Shown in pieces: positions 6,217-13,255 of a DNA stretch of 13,255 nucleotides; position 1 is the first letter of the stretch; the number at the start of each line of letters is the position of its first letter. The notes beneath the pieces are model-generated. The model saw nothing but the letters and a program-made list of their open reading frames with translations, did no database searches and was not told where the DNA came from. The stretch covers positions 1 to 13,255 of the forward strand of contig JAJYTI010000046.1 of assembly GCA_021793135.1 (NCBI GenBank), written 5' to 3'. The DNA comes from Bacteroidota bacterium. GTDB lineage: Bacteria; Bacteroidota; Bacteroidia; Flavobacteriales; Flavobacteriaceae. Made by a program: the position numbers and the translations under genes.

Positions 6217-7728
6217 TTATGCTATTTGTTCTATAAATTTTTTAATTCTATTGATACTTTCTTCTTTTCCTAATAATTCAATAATATCAAATACATCAGG
6301 ACCCTTCATTTCTCCAACTAAAGATAAACGTAGCGGCATCATCACTCGTCCAAAACCTATTTTACTTTCTTTTACCCATCCTTTAATATTATCAGATAGT
6401 GCAGTGCTATTCCATTCGTTTTGAGCTTGTATTTTATCGATTATGTTTTGTAGAATTTCGGAAGTATCTTCTTTAACTGCTTTTTTCTGTGCTTTTTCGT
6501 CGAAAGAAGCTGGAGCTTCAAAAAAGAAATCGCCTTGTTCCCAAAGATCTCTAGTAAAAGTAATTCGTTCTTTAAGTAAACCAACCACTTTTTCTAAAGA
6601 TATGTTTGCCTCGATTCCTTTCTCCTTTAATAATTCTTGTAAAGCCGATACTAAATAAGAATCTTCTTTCTTTTGCATATATTGGTGTTGGAACCAATCG
6701 GTTTTTTCTGGATTAAATTTAGCCCCAGATTTGTGTACTCTATTAATATCGAAAGCTTGTACTAAATCTTCTAAATCGAATAATTCTTGTTCTGTTCCAG
6801 GATTCCAACCTAATAGTGCAAGCATATTGATTACTGCTTCTGGTAAATAACCACTTTCTCTATAACCACTAGATATTTCACCATTTGGAGCATGCCATTC
6901 TAATGGGAAAACTGGGAATCCCATTTTATCTCCATCACGTTTGCTTAATTTTCCTTTTCCCACAGGTTTCATAATAAGTGGTAAGTGTGCAAATTGTGGA
7001 GCTTCCCATCCAAATGCACGATATAGCATTACATGAAGTGCTAATGAAGGTAACCATTCTTCTCCTCGAATAACATGCGTGATATGCATGGTTCTATCAT
7101 CTACAATATTTGCTAGGTGATAAGTAGGCATTCCATCACTCTTAAATAATACTTTATCGTCTAATGTACTAGTGTCTACTTTTATATTTCCGCGAATCAT
7201 GTCTTCTAATTCCAAGACTTCGTTTGCAGGCGATTTAAAACGAATGATGTATGGATCTCCATTTTCTAATTTTGCTGCAAGTATGTCTGCATCCATATTT
7301 AGGGAGTTATTTAATCTATCACGGTTATGCCAGTTATAGATAAAAGTTTCTCCTTTACTTTCGTATTCCTCACGTAATTGTGCAAGCTCATCTGGAGTAT
7401 CAAAAGCATAGTATGCGTTGCCACTATCGATTAGTTTTTCAGCATAATCTTTATATATGCTTTTTCGTTCGCTTTGTCTGTATGGTCCACAATCTCCTTC
7501 TTTTCCTGGTCCTTCGTCATAAGGGATTTCTAACCAGTTTAAAGCTTCTATAATATATTCTTCTGCTCCTTCTACGTAACGATTTTGATCCGTATCTTCG
7601 ATACGAAGAATAAAATCACCTCCATTTTTTTTAGCAAATAGATAATTGTATAAAGCGGTACGAACACCGCCTATGTGTAATGGCCCAGTAGGACTTGGTG
7701 CAAAACGCACGCGAACTCTTTTAGACAT
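6217..7728 (-). CDS. gltX: Glutamyl-tRNA synthetase
   Basis: This is a class I synthetase that attaches glutamate to tRNA-Glu in the cytoplasm. At 503 residues it has normal bacterial GluRS length. The catalytic Rossmann domain begins with 'FAPSPTGPLHIGGVRTALYN' (9-28), holding the HIGH-type motif at 18-21. The KMSKS-type motif is 'KLSKRDG' at 260-266. Between them lie 'LRIEDTDQNR' (41-50) and 'PTYHLANIVDDRTMHITHVIRGEEW' character (201-225), both diagnostic of GluRS. The alpha-helical anticodon-binding region occupies about 330-503. The ATG at 7728 directly precedes the first beta-strand, so the start is secure. A -7 element lies 22 bases upstream. It is the first gene of a probable gltX-SPFH unit and diverges from the DUF4175 gene across 262 bases. 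Confidence 0.97.
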   Translation of the reverse strand: MSKRVRVRFAPSPTGPLHIGGVRTALYNYLFAKKNGGDFILRIEDTDQNRYVEGAEEYIIEALNWLEIPYDEGPGKEGDCGPYRQSERKSIYKDYAEKLIDSGNAYYAFDTPDELAQLREEYESKGETFIYNWHNRDRLNNSLNMDADILAAKLENGDPYIIRFKSPANEVLELEDMIRGNIKVDTSTLDDKVLFKSDGMPTYHLANIVDDRTMHITHVIRGEEWLPSLALHVMLYRAFGWEAPQFAHLPLIMKPVGKGKLSKRDGDKMGFPVFPLEWHAPNGEISSGYRESGYLPEAVINMLALLGWNPGTEQELFDLEDLVQAFDINRVHKSGAKFNPEKTDWFQHQYMQKKEDSYLVSALQELLKEKGIEANISLEKVVGLLKERITFTRDLWEQGDFFFEAPASFDEKAQKKAVKEDTSEILQNIIDKIQAQNEWNSTALSDNIKGWVKESKIGFGRVMMPLRLSLVGEMKGPDVFDIIELLGKEESINRIKKFIEQIA

Positions 7729-7750
7729 ATTTTTTAACTTTTAGTGGATG

Positions 7751-7758
7751 CAAAGATA
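7751..7758 (-). promoter_or_regulatory. Probable -7 element for gltX
   Basis: The minus strand reads TATCTTTG, identical to the -7 elements of folB and glnS. It ends 22 bases before the gltX ATG, predicting a leader of about 16 bases. I see no obvious -33 TTG at the expected distance. Confidence 0.55.
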
Positions 7759-7977
7759 CAAATACTAGGTGCCATTTTCTATTAAATAAATTAGAACTTA
7801 AAGCCTAATAGAAAGCTTTTAAGTTGCATTTTCGATTGGGAAGTAATTTTTATTGTAATAATTATTTCTAGAGCTACTTATTTTTCTAGTTTTTCAAGGT
7901 TTTATCGTTTTCTATTTTATTTTTCTTGCTATTTGGTCTTAATCTTAGTATTATAGCTAGTTATATTTTAGGTGTAG

Positions 7978-7985
7978 TATATTTG
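7978..7985 (+). promoter_or_regulatory. Probable -7 element for DUF4175 gene (near-leaderless)
   Basis: TATATTTG matches TAnnTTTG and ends only 5 bases before the ATG at 7991. If used, transcription would start at or within a base or two of the start codon, giving a leaderless mRNA. Alternatively the true promoter is farther upstream. Confidence 0.4.
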
Positions 7986-7990
7986 TTTCT

Positions 7991-10900
7991 ATGCAAGCCC
8001 ATCAAGAATTAAAACAGAAGTTAGAAAAATTTGTTCGTAAGTATCATTCCAACGAAATCTTACGAGGAACTATTTTATTTCTCAGTATTGGCTTATTATA
8101 TTTTTTACTCACTCTTTTAATAGAGTATTTCTTTTGGCTTCCGCCAACAGGCCGTAAGGTATTATTTTGGTCGTTCGTGTTGGTAGAAATAGCTTTGTTA
8201 TATCGCTTGATTTTAATTCCATTAAGTAAATTATTGAAATTAAGAAAAGGAATAACATACGAAAATGCTGCTAAAATTATTGGTGGACATTTCCCTGAAG
8301 TTTCTGATAAATTATTGAATACGTTGCAGTTACAGAATTCAGGCGATTCATCGGAGTTGCTTTTAGCAAGTATCGAACAAAAAACAAAAGAGATGCAAAC
8401 CGTTTCTTTTGAGAAAGCGGTTTCTTATAATTCCAATAAGAAATACTTACCCTACTTTGCTTTACCACTACTTGTTTTTGCAATGAGTTATTTAATAGCG
8501 GATGCTAATTGGTTTGGTAATAGTTACCAAAGGGTTTCTAATTATAATATTGCTTATACACCTCCAGCACCTTATACTTTCGAGTTATTGAATGATTCTC
8601 TAAATGTAGTGCAAAATCAAAGTTTTGATTTGGCTTTTACTGTCGAAGGCAAACGTATACCAGAAGAAGTTGCTTTGTTAATAGAGAATGAGGAATATTA
8701 TCTTCAACCAGATAAAAATGGTATTTATACATATCAGATTAATACTAAAGAAGGAGATATTCCTTTTTCTATAATTGGGAATAATAAAGTTCGCCAAGAT
8801 TTTCTATTAGAGGTTTTACCAAAACCTTTTATTGAGAATATGGAGTTATATATTCAGCCACCTGCACATACTAGAATTTCTTCTTCTACTATACGAGGTA
8901 GTGGTACATCGGAAGTGCCTGAAGGTTCTATGGTTATTTGGAATGTACAAACAAAACAATCAGATATGTTGCAAATGCTACAATCCGATTCTATATATAA
9001 CTTCCAATTTGAGAAAGAAAATTACGTTCTCCAGCAAAACGTTTTATCTTCTTTTGATTATACTATTCAAGCAGTAAATAATCAGTCCAATCAAAAGGAA
9101 CATATGCATTTTAAAATGCAGGTATTAAAAGATGCCTATCCTAGTATTACCATAGAAAAACAAAAAAATGAAGTCGAGCCCACTATTTATCAATTTACTG
9201 GTGTTGCTGAAGATGATTATGGGTTGCATCGCTTACGATTTGTAATTTTTCCTTCGGGCAATCCTTCTGAAAGGGAGAGTTTTGATATTCCATTATCTGG
9301 AGAAGCATTCGAAGAATTTCAATTTACTTTCGACACTCGTGAATATATAGAAGAAGAGGGGAGTTATGTGTTTTATTTTGAAGTGTCGGATAATGATGTG
9401 ATTAATGGATATAAAACTACACGCTCTGATTCTGGTACTATAGAAGCATTATCCTCAAATTCACTTAAAGATTCACAACTTGATTTTCAAAAAGATAAGT
9501 TGCAGAATCTATCTGAAAATATGGAAAAATGGAAAGAGGATAATTCTACTTTAGAAGAGCTTGAAAATTTAGAACGTACAAGTGAAAATATTCTATGGGA
9601 GGATGCTCAAAAAGTTCAATCTTTTACTAAACAAGAAAAACTTTCACTTGAAAATTTAGAAAAACTAACACAAGACTTAAAAGAAAATTTAGAAAAACTT
9701 GATACAGATGCTTCTTCCCAATCTGAAAAAGAACAGTTACAAGATCGAATGGAGGAGCAACTTCAAGAATTGCAAAAGAATCAAGAGGTATTAGATAAAT
9801 TAGAGGAATATCAATCTAAAATTTCTAACGAAGATTTATTAAAAGAGATAGAGGAGTATAAGCAACAAAAGAAGATTCAAGAAAAGAATTTAAGTCAGCT
9901 ATTAGAACTCACAAAGAGATTTTATGTTTCAGAAAAAAATAATAAACTAGCTTCTGATTTAATGGAATTAGGAGAGAAACAAGAAAATTTAGCGGAATCC
10001 GAAACGGATAATATTAGAAAAGAACAAGAAAAACTTCAGGAAAAATTTGACAAGTTTAAAGAGGAAATGGATGCTTTAATGCAAGAAAACCAAGGTCTTT
10101 TAAAACCATTTCCTTTACATCAAGATAAACAAGCAGAAGATAGAATTTCTAATGATCAACAAGATGCATTAGATAAAATAGAAAAGGGTTCTCCAGAGAA
10201 TAGTAAACCCTCTCAACAACGAGCTGGACAACAAATGCAACAACTTGCTCAAACTATGCAACAAGAACAAATGTCTGGTGGTATGCAGTCCGTTGCTGAA
10301 GATGCTGCTGTTTTAAGACAGATTTTGGACAATTTAGTTCGCTTTTCTTTTTCGCAAGAAGAACTTATAGAGGTGTTTGATAATATCCATTTCTCTAATC
10401 CAAAGTATGGAAGCTATTTAACAAATCAAAACGATTTGAAACAAAATTTTAGACATGTAAATGATAGTCTATTCTCTCTTTCTTTACGTCAACCTAGCAT
10501 TGGTAAACGAGTACATGAATTAACTACAGAGATCAATGATCATATCGATGTCTCTCTTGATGATTTAGCACAAAATCGTATTTCTAATGGTGTTACCCAA
10601 CAACAATATGCACTTAGTGGTTCCAATGAGTTAGCCGTTATTTTAAGTGACATTTTAGAAAACATGCAAATGGATATGCAATCTTCTGGAGGTCAAGGAG
10701 AAAGCTCTGATTCTCAATTATCTGATATTATTGAAATTCAAGAAAGTTTAATGGATGGAGAAGAGGATGAAGGTGATGATTCCGATGGTAATCAAGAAGG
10801 TGATAATAATGAAGGTGAATCTGATTCTGATGGGGATGAGAACTCTTCTGAAGAAGGTGATGGACAACCATCGAGTGGAGAAAATGGACAAACTGGAGAG

Positions 10901-11356
10901 GGGGATTCTTATATGGATGTAGATGGAGAAGATGGTAGTTATTACGAAATTTATAAGCAACAACAACAATTGAAGATGCAATTAGAAGATTATCTTCGTC
11001 AGCATGGTATAGAAGGTCGTGATGTTGAAGGAATCCTTGAAGAAATGGATGATGTATCTCTCAAGCTTTTAGAACAAGGAAATAACGATGCAATTAGAAG
11101 GCAAATGCAACAGATATTGCATAGATTATTGGAGTTAGAAAAGGCAACTCTGCAACAAGAACAAAAAGAAGATCGTGAGGCTACTACTAATTTTAAGGAT
11201 TACTCTGGTTCTAATAATTCTTTGGAATTAACGCCTATAGAAAAATTACCTTCCACAGAAACATTAAATAGAGAGTCATTACCATTTACACCATATTATC
11301 GTTATAAAGTACGTTGGTTTTTCAATTCTAATCAAAAAACTAAAGAGGATAACTGA
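7991..11356 (+). CDS. Large DUF4175-type membrane protein with acidic low-complexity region
   Basis: This 1121-residue protein resembles the DUF4175 family (PF13779), whose function is unknown. Two membrane helices lie at about 25-48 and 57-78, and a third at 153-170. A soluble part rich in beta character follows (about 190-490), probably on the outer face of the inner membrane. A long Glu/Lys/Gln-rich coiled coil spans about 495-690; in it 'ENLEKL' recurs 11 residues apart, encoded by an exact 17-base DNA repeat at 9650-9666 and 9683-9699. A conserved-looking helical region covers about 755-900. Next comes a strongly acidic Asp/Glu/Gly/Ser tract (about 921-978), a Gln-rich helix and a charged C-terminus. 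The TAnnTTTG element only 5 bases upstream suggests a leaderless transcript. The gene precedes ybeY by 104 bases. A scaffold-like envelope role is my inference only. Confidence 0.8.
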   Translation: MQAHQELKQKLEKFVRKYHSNEILRGTILFLSIGLLYFLLTLLIEYFFWLPPTGRKVLFWSFVLVEIALLYRLILIPLSKLLKLRKGITYENAAKIIGGHFPEVSDKLLNTLQLQNSGDSSELLLASIEQKTKEMQTVSFEKAVSYNSNKKYLPYFALPLLVFAMSYLIADANWFGNSYQRVSNYNIAYTPPAPYTFELLNDSLNVVQNQSFDLAFTVEGKRIPEEVALLIENEEYYLQPDKNGIYTYQINTKEGDIPFSIIGNNKVRQDFLLEVLPKPFIENMELYIQPPAHTRISSSTIRGSGTSEVPEGSMVIWNVQTKQSDMLQMLQSDSIYNFQFEKENYVLQQNVLSSFDYTIQAVNNQSNQKEHMHFKMQVLKDAYPSITIEKQKNEVEPTIYQFTGVAEDDYGLHRLRFVIFPSGNPSERESFDIPLSGEAFEEFQFTFDTREYIEEEGSYVFYFEVSDNDVINGYKTTRSDSGTIEALSSNSLKDSQLDFQKDKLQNLSENMEKWKEDNSTLEELENLERTSENILWEDAQKVQSFTKQEKLSLENLEKLTQDLKENLEKLDTDASSQSEKEQLQDRMEEQLQELQKNQEVLDKLEEYQSKISNEDLLKEIEEYKQQKKIQEKNLSQLLELTKRFYVSEKNNKLASDLMELGEKQENLAESETDNIRKEQEKLQEKFDKFKEEMDALMQENQGLLKPFPLHQDKQAEDRISNDQQDALDKIEKGSPENSKPSQQRAGQQMQQLAQTMQQEQMSGGMQSVAEDAAVLRQILDNLVRFSFSQEELIEVFDNIHFSNPKYGSYLTNQNDLKQNFRHVNDSLFSLSLRQPSIGKRVHELTTEINDHIDVSLDDLAQNRISNGVTQQQYALSGSNELAVILSDILENMQMDMQSSGGQGESSDSQLSDIIEIQESLMDGEEDEGDDSDGNQEGDNNEGESDSDGDENSSEEGDGQPSSGENGQTGEGDSYMDVDGEDGSYYEIYKQQQQLKMQLEDYLRQHGIEGRDVEGILEEMDDVSLKLLEQGNNDAIRRQMQQILHRLLELEKATLQQEQKEDREATTNFKDYSGSNNSLELTPIEKLPSTETLNRESLPFTPYYRYKVRWFFNSNQKTKEDN

Positions 11357-11412
11357 CATCTCTTTTTAACAAATAGTTACTTCTATTAACACCATATGTC
11401 TTTGGGTTGTTG

Positions 11413-11420
11413 TATTTTTG
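11413..11420 (+). promoter_or_regulatory. Probable -7 element for ybeY-mnmG
   Basis: TATTTTTG fits TAnnTTTG and lies 40 bases before the ybeY ATG, predicting a leader of about 34 bases. There is no strong terminator between the DUF4175 stop and this site, so ybeY-mnmG may also receive read-through. Confidence 0.45.
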
Positions 11421-11460
11421 CAGATTGATTTAAAGCTTAATATTTCATCAAATTAAAATT

Positions 11461-11889
11461 ATGATTACCTATCAGAGTGAAATAGATTTTGAGTTAGAAA
11501 ACCAGTCCGAAGTTACTGAATGGATTAAATATATTATCGAAGAAGAATCTTTAGAACTAGGTGACTTAACCTATGTGTTTTGTTCTGATGCTTATTTATA
11601 TGATTTAAATGTTGAGTTTTTACAACACGATACACTTACCGATATTATAAGTTTTGATTATAGAGTAGGTGATTTGGTGAATGGAGAAATTTATATTTCT
11701 ATTGATCGCGTTAAAGAGAATGCTATGGATTTTGGTGTAAGTTTTGTAGATGAACTGCATCGTGTTATTATACATGGCGTGTTGCATATTTGTGGATATG
11801 ACGATCTAACGGATGCCGAGGAAAAAGCGATGCGTACGAAAGAGGATTGGGCTTTAAGTTTACGAGATTTTTTAAAAGATAATTTATAA
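11461..11889 (+). CDS. ybeY: Endoribonuclease YbeY (rRNA maturation factor), variant active site
   Basis: This is a 142-residue member of the UPF0054/YbeY family: metal-dependent single-strand RNases needed for 16S rRNA 3'-end maturation and ribosome quality control. The family core is clear: 'HDTLTDIISFDY' at 56-67 and the metal-site segment 'HGVLHICGYDD' at 105-115. The canonical metal site is H-x3-H-x5-H. Here the first two ligands are His105 and His109, but the third position is Asp115. The arginine that precedes the TDxxSF motif in E. coli (Arg59) aligns with Leu54. Asp can bind zinc, and I believe this form occurs in other Bacteroidota, so the enzyme is probably active rather than degenerate. 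The ATG at 11461 follows an A/T-rich leader. The stop codon abuts a parS palindrome, and mnmG begins 27 bases on, probably in the same transcript. Confidence 0.92.
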   Translation: MITYQSEIDFELENQSEVTEWIKYIIEEESLELGDLTYVFCSDAYLYDLNVEFLQHDTLTDIISFDYRVGDLVNGEIYISIDRVKENAMDFGVSFVDELHRVIIHGVLHICGYDDLTDAEEKAMRTKEDWALSLRDFLKDNL

Positions 11890-11905
11890 TGTTCCACGTG
11901 GAACA
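11890..11905. other. parS: Chromosomal parS site (ParB-binding centromere)
   Basis: The sequence TGTTCCACGTGGAACA is a perfect 16-bp palindrome. It contains the 14-bp core GTTCCACGTGGAAC of parS sites known from Pseudomonas and differs from the Bacillus subtilis form TGTTTCACGTGAAACA at two symmetric positions. It begins at the base after the ybeY stop codon and ends 11 bases before the mnmG ATG. ParB loads at such sites and spreads, and SMC is recruited there to organise and segregate origins. Known parS sites cluster near oriC, and mnmG (gidA) is an origin-proximal gene in many bacteria, which fits. ParA and ParB genes are not in this window. Binding is inferred from sequence. Confidence 0.87.
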
Positions 11906-11916
11906 AAATTGTAGTT

Positions 11917-13255
11917 ATGTTCAATAAAGTATATGATGTTATTGTTGTAGGGGGAGGACACGCAGGTTCAGAAGCAGCTGCAGCTGCAGCAAATTTAGGA
12001 TCTGCTACACTACTTATTACTATGAATTTACAGAACATTGCACAGATGTCCTGTAACCCAGCGATGGGAGGAATTGCAAAAGGACAAATAGTTCGAGAAA
12101 TTGATGCCTTGGGTGGATATAGTGGAATAGTTAGTGACAAGTCTGCTATACAATTTAAAATGCTCAATAAATCTAAAGGACCTGCAATGTGGAGTCCCAG
12201 AGTGCAAAGTGACCGTATGCGTTTTGCCGAAACTTGGCGTTTGATGTTAGAACAAACTCCAAACTTAGATTTTTATCAAGAAATGGTTTCTGGACTTTTA
12301 GTGGAAGGTGAAAAGGTTGTAGGAGTAAAGACTCAAATGGGAATAGAAATCAAGTCTAAAAAAGTTATACTTACTAATGGGACTTTTTTAAATGGTTTAA
12401 TTCATATAGGTGAAAAACAATTTGGAGGAGGACGTTCTGGTGAACGTGCTTCTACTGGAATTACAGAAGAGTTGGTTGCACTAGGTTTTGAATCTGGCCG
12501 AATGAAAACTGGTACACCTCCAAGAGTAGATGGAAGATCTTTAGATTTTTCTAAAATGGAAGAACAACCTGGTGATGATGTAACACAAAAATTTTCCTAT
12601 TCTGATTTAACGCAGCCTATAAAAGAACAACGTAGTTGTTATATGACTTATACGAGTCCAGAAGTTCATGAGCTTTTAAAAGAAGGTTTTGATAGATCAC
12701 CTATGTTTAATGGTGCGATTCAGAGTTTAGGTCCACGTTATTGTCCTTCTATAGAAGATAAAATCAATCGTTTTTCTGGTAAACAACGTCATCCAATTTT
12801 TGTTGAACCCGAAGGATGGCATACCGTTGAATATTATGTAAATGGATTTTCAACTTCTTTGCCAGAGGATGTCCAGTACAAAGCTTTAAAAGCTGTAAAA
12901 GGTTTTGAGAATGTGAAATTTTTTAGACCTGGGTATGCTATAGAATATGATTATTTTCCTCCTACACAATTGAAATATACCTTAGAAACAAAATTAATTT
13001 CCGGACTATATTTTGCTGGACAAATTAATGGTACTACCGGTTATGAAGAAGCAGCATGTCAAGGTTTGTTAGCTGGGATAAATGCACATTTAGCTATTCG
13101 TGAAGAAGAGCCTTTTATATTGAAAAGAAACGAAGCTTACATCGGAGTTTTAATAGATGATTTGATTACCAAAGGTACAGAAGAACCATATAGGATGTTT
13201 ACTTCTAGGGCTGAGTATAGAACCTTATTGCGTCAAGATAATGCCGATTTCCGAT
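11917..13255 (+). CDS. mnmG: tRNA uridine-5-carboxymethylaminomethyl(34) synthesis enzyme MnmG, 5' part
   Basis: The first 446 codons are present; the frame is open to the right edge, and the whole protein should be about 620 residues. With MnmE, MnmG uses FAD, NADH and methylene-tetrahydrofolate to modify the wobble uridine of several tRNAs. The N-terminal dinucleotide-binding motif is 'VVGGGHAGSEAA' (10-21). 'MSCNPAMGGIAKG' (44-56) contains conserved Cys46, and a second conserved Cys sits at 276 in 'RYCPSIEDK'. 'KGPAMWSPRVQSDR' (88-101) and 'GQINGTTGYEEAACQGLLAG' (369-388) are further family signatures. The ATG at 11917 is set by the Rossmann strand that follows immediately. A parS palindrome fills most of the 27-base gap from ybeY, so ParB bound there would sit on the translation-initiation region and inside the presumed operon. 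Confidence 0.97.
   Translation, partial: MFNKVYDVIVVGGGHAGSEAAAAAANLGSATLLITMNLQNIAQMSCNPAMGGIAKGQIVREIDALGGYSGIVSDKSAIQFKMLNKSKGPAMWSPRVQSDRMRFAETWRLMLEQTPNLDFYQEMVSGLLVEGEKVVGVKTQMGIEIKSKKVILTNGTFLNGLIHIGEKQFGGGRSGERASTGITEELVALGFESGRMKTGTPPRVDGRSLDFSKMEEQPGDDVTQKFSYSDLTQPIKEQRSCYMTYTSPEVHELLKEGFDRSPMFNGAIQSLGPRYCPSIEDKINRFSGKQRHPIFVEPEGWHTVEYYVNGFSTSLPEDVQYKALKAVKGFENVKFFRPGYAIEYDYFPPTQLKYTLETKLISGLYFAGQINGTTGYEEAACQGLLAGINAHLAIREEEPFILKRNEAYIGVLIDDLITKGTEEPYRMFTSRAEYRTLLRQDNADFR

Larger units (their letters stand above)
7729..7990. other. Intergenic region between gltX and the DUF4175 gene
   Basis: These 262 very A+T-rich bases separate two divergent genes. Each end carries a TAnnTTTG element, one for gltX (7751-7758) and one for DUF4175 (7978-7985). 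In between, a 9-bp inverted repeat TTTCTATTA/TAATAGAAA (7776-7784 and 7806-7814) spans a 21-base gap and could be an operator or chance. I see no convincing small gene or RNA. Confidence 0.6.

Noticed and set aside
7776..7814. A 9-bp inverted repeat TTTCTATTA/TAATAGAAA as a terminator or operator
   Set aside because: The arms are purely A/T-rich apart from one base, the loop is 21 bases and no T run follows, so it is weak as a terminator. An operator role has no support.
10748..10981. A hydrophobic minus-strand frame opposite the acidic tract of the DUF4175 gene
   Set aside because: It is the expected antisense product of Asp/Glu-rich codons and has no independent support.
11691..12167. A 158-codon open frame on the minus strand across the ybeY-mnmG junction
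   Set aside because: It lies opposite two well-recognised genes and the parS site, and its translation has no recognisable features.
11357..13255. An actual replication origin near mnmG
   Set aside because: I saw no cluster of DnaA boxes (TTATCCACA-like) and no dnaA, so only origin proximity through parS can be argued.

Overview
The window looks like chromosomal, housekeeping DNA from a member of the Bacteroidota, most likely a flavobacterium (family Flavobacteriaceae). The reasons are the low G+C content, A-rich leaders without clear Shine-Dalgarno sequences, and repeated TAnnTTTG -7 promoter elements placed just upstream of genes. Several proteins are also of types common in flavobacteria: a YtxH/holin-like/small-protein trio, a DUF4175 giant, and a YbeY with an Asp in place of the third His. 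I see no insertion sequence, prophage, CRISPR array or defence island.

Layout from left to right. (1) The 3' end of a LysE-family exporter (+) converges on a tRNA-Cys(GCA) gene (-) across a bidirectional terminator. (2) folB (-) and glnS (+) diverge from a 55-base region holding two back-to-back -7 elements that form a perfect inverted repeat. (3) A three-gene envelope cassette (+) encodes a YtxH-like protein, a two-helix DUF1469/holin-like protein and an 80-residue basic protein. It ends at a strong 15-bp-stem terminator shared with a convergent AI-2E-family transporter gene (-). (4) gltX and an SPFH/band-7 gene (-) form a probable operon that ends at another strong hairpin. (5) Diverging from gltX is a 1121-residue DUF4175-type membrane protein (+), followed by ybeY and the first 446 codons of mnmG, which runs off the right edge.

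Functionally the region is rich in translation genes: tRNA-Cys, GlnRS, GluRS, YbeY (rRNA maturation and quality control) and MnmG (wobble uridine modification). Folate synthesis (FolB) and several envelope proteins are interspersed. Having both GlnRS and GluRS suggests that Gln-tRNA is charged directly.

The most notable non-coding element is a 16-bp perfect palindrome, TGTTCCACGTGGAACA, at 11890-11905. It lies exactly between the ybeY stop codon and the mnmG start and matches the chromosomal parS centromere site bound by ParB. This suggests that the window lies in the origin-proximal part of the chromosome. No parA, parB, dnaA or DnaA-box cluster is visible here. I found no clearly new biological system. 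The best candidates for follow-up are the parS site, the variant YbeY active site, the DUF4175 giant and the YtxH/holin-like/small-protein cassette.
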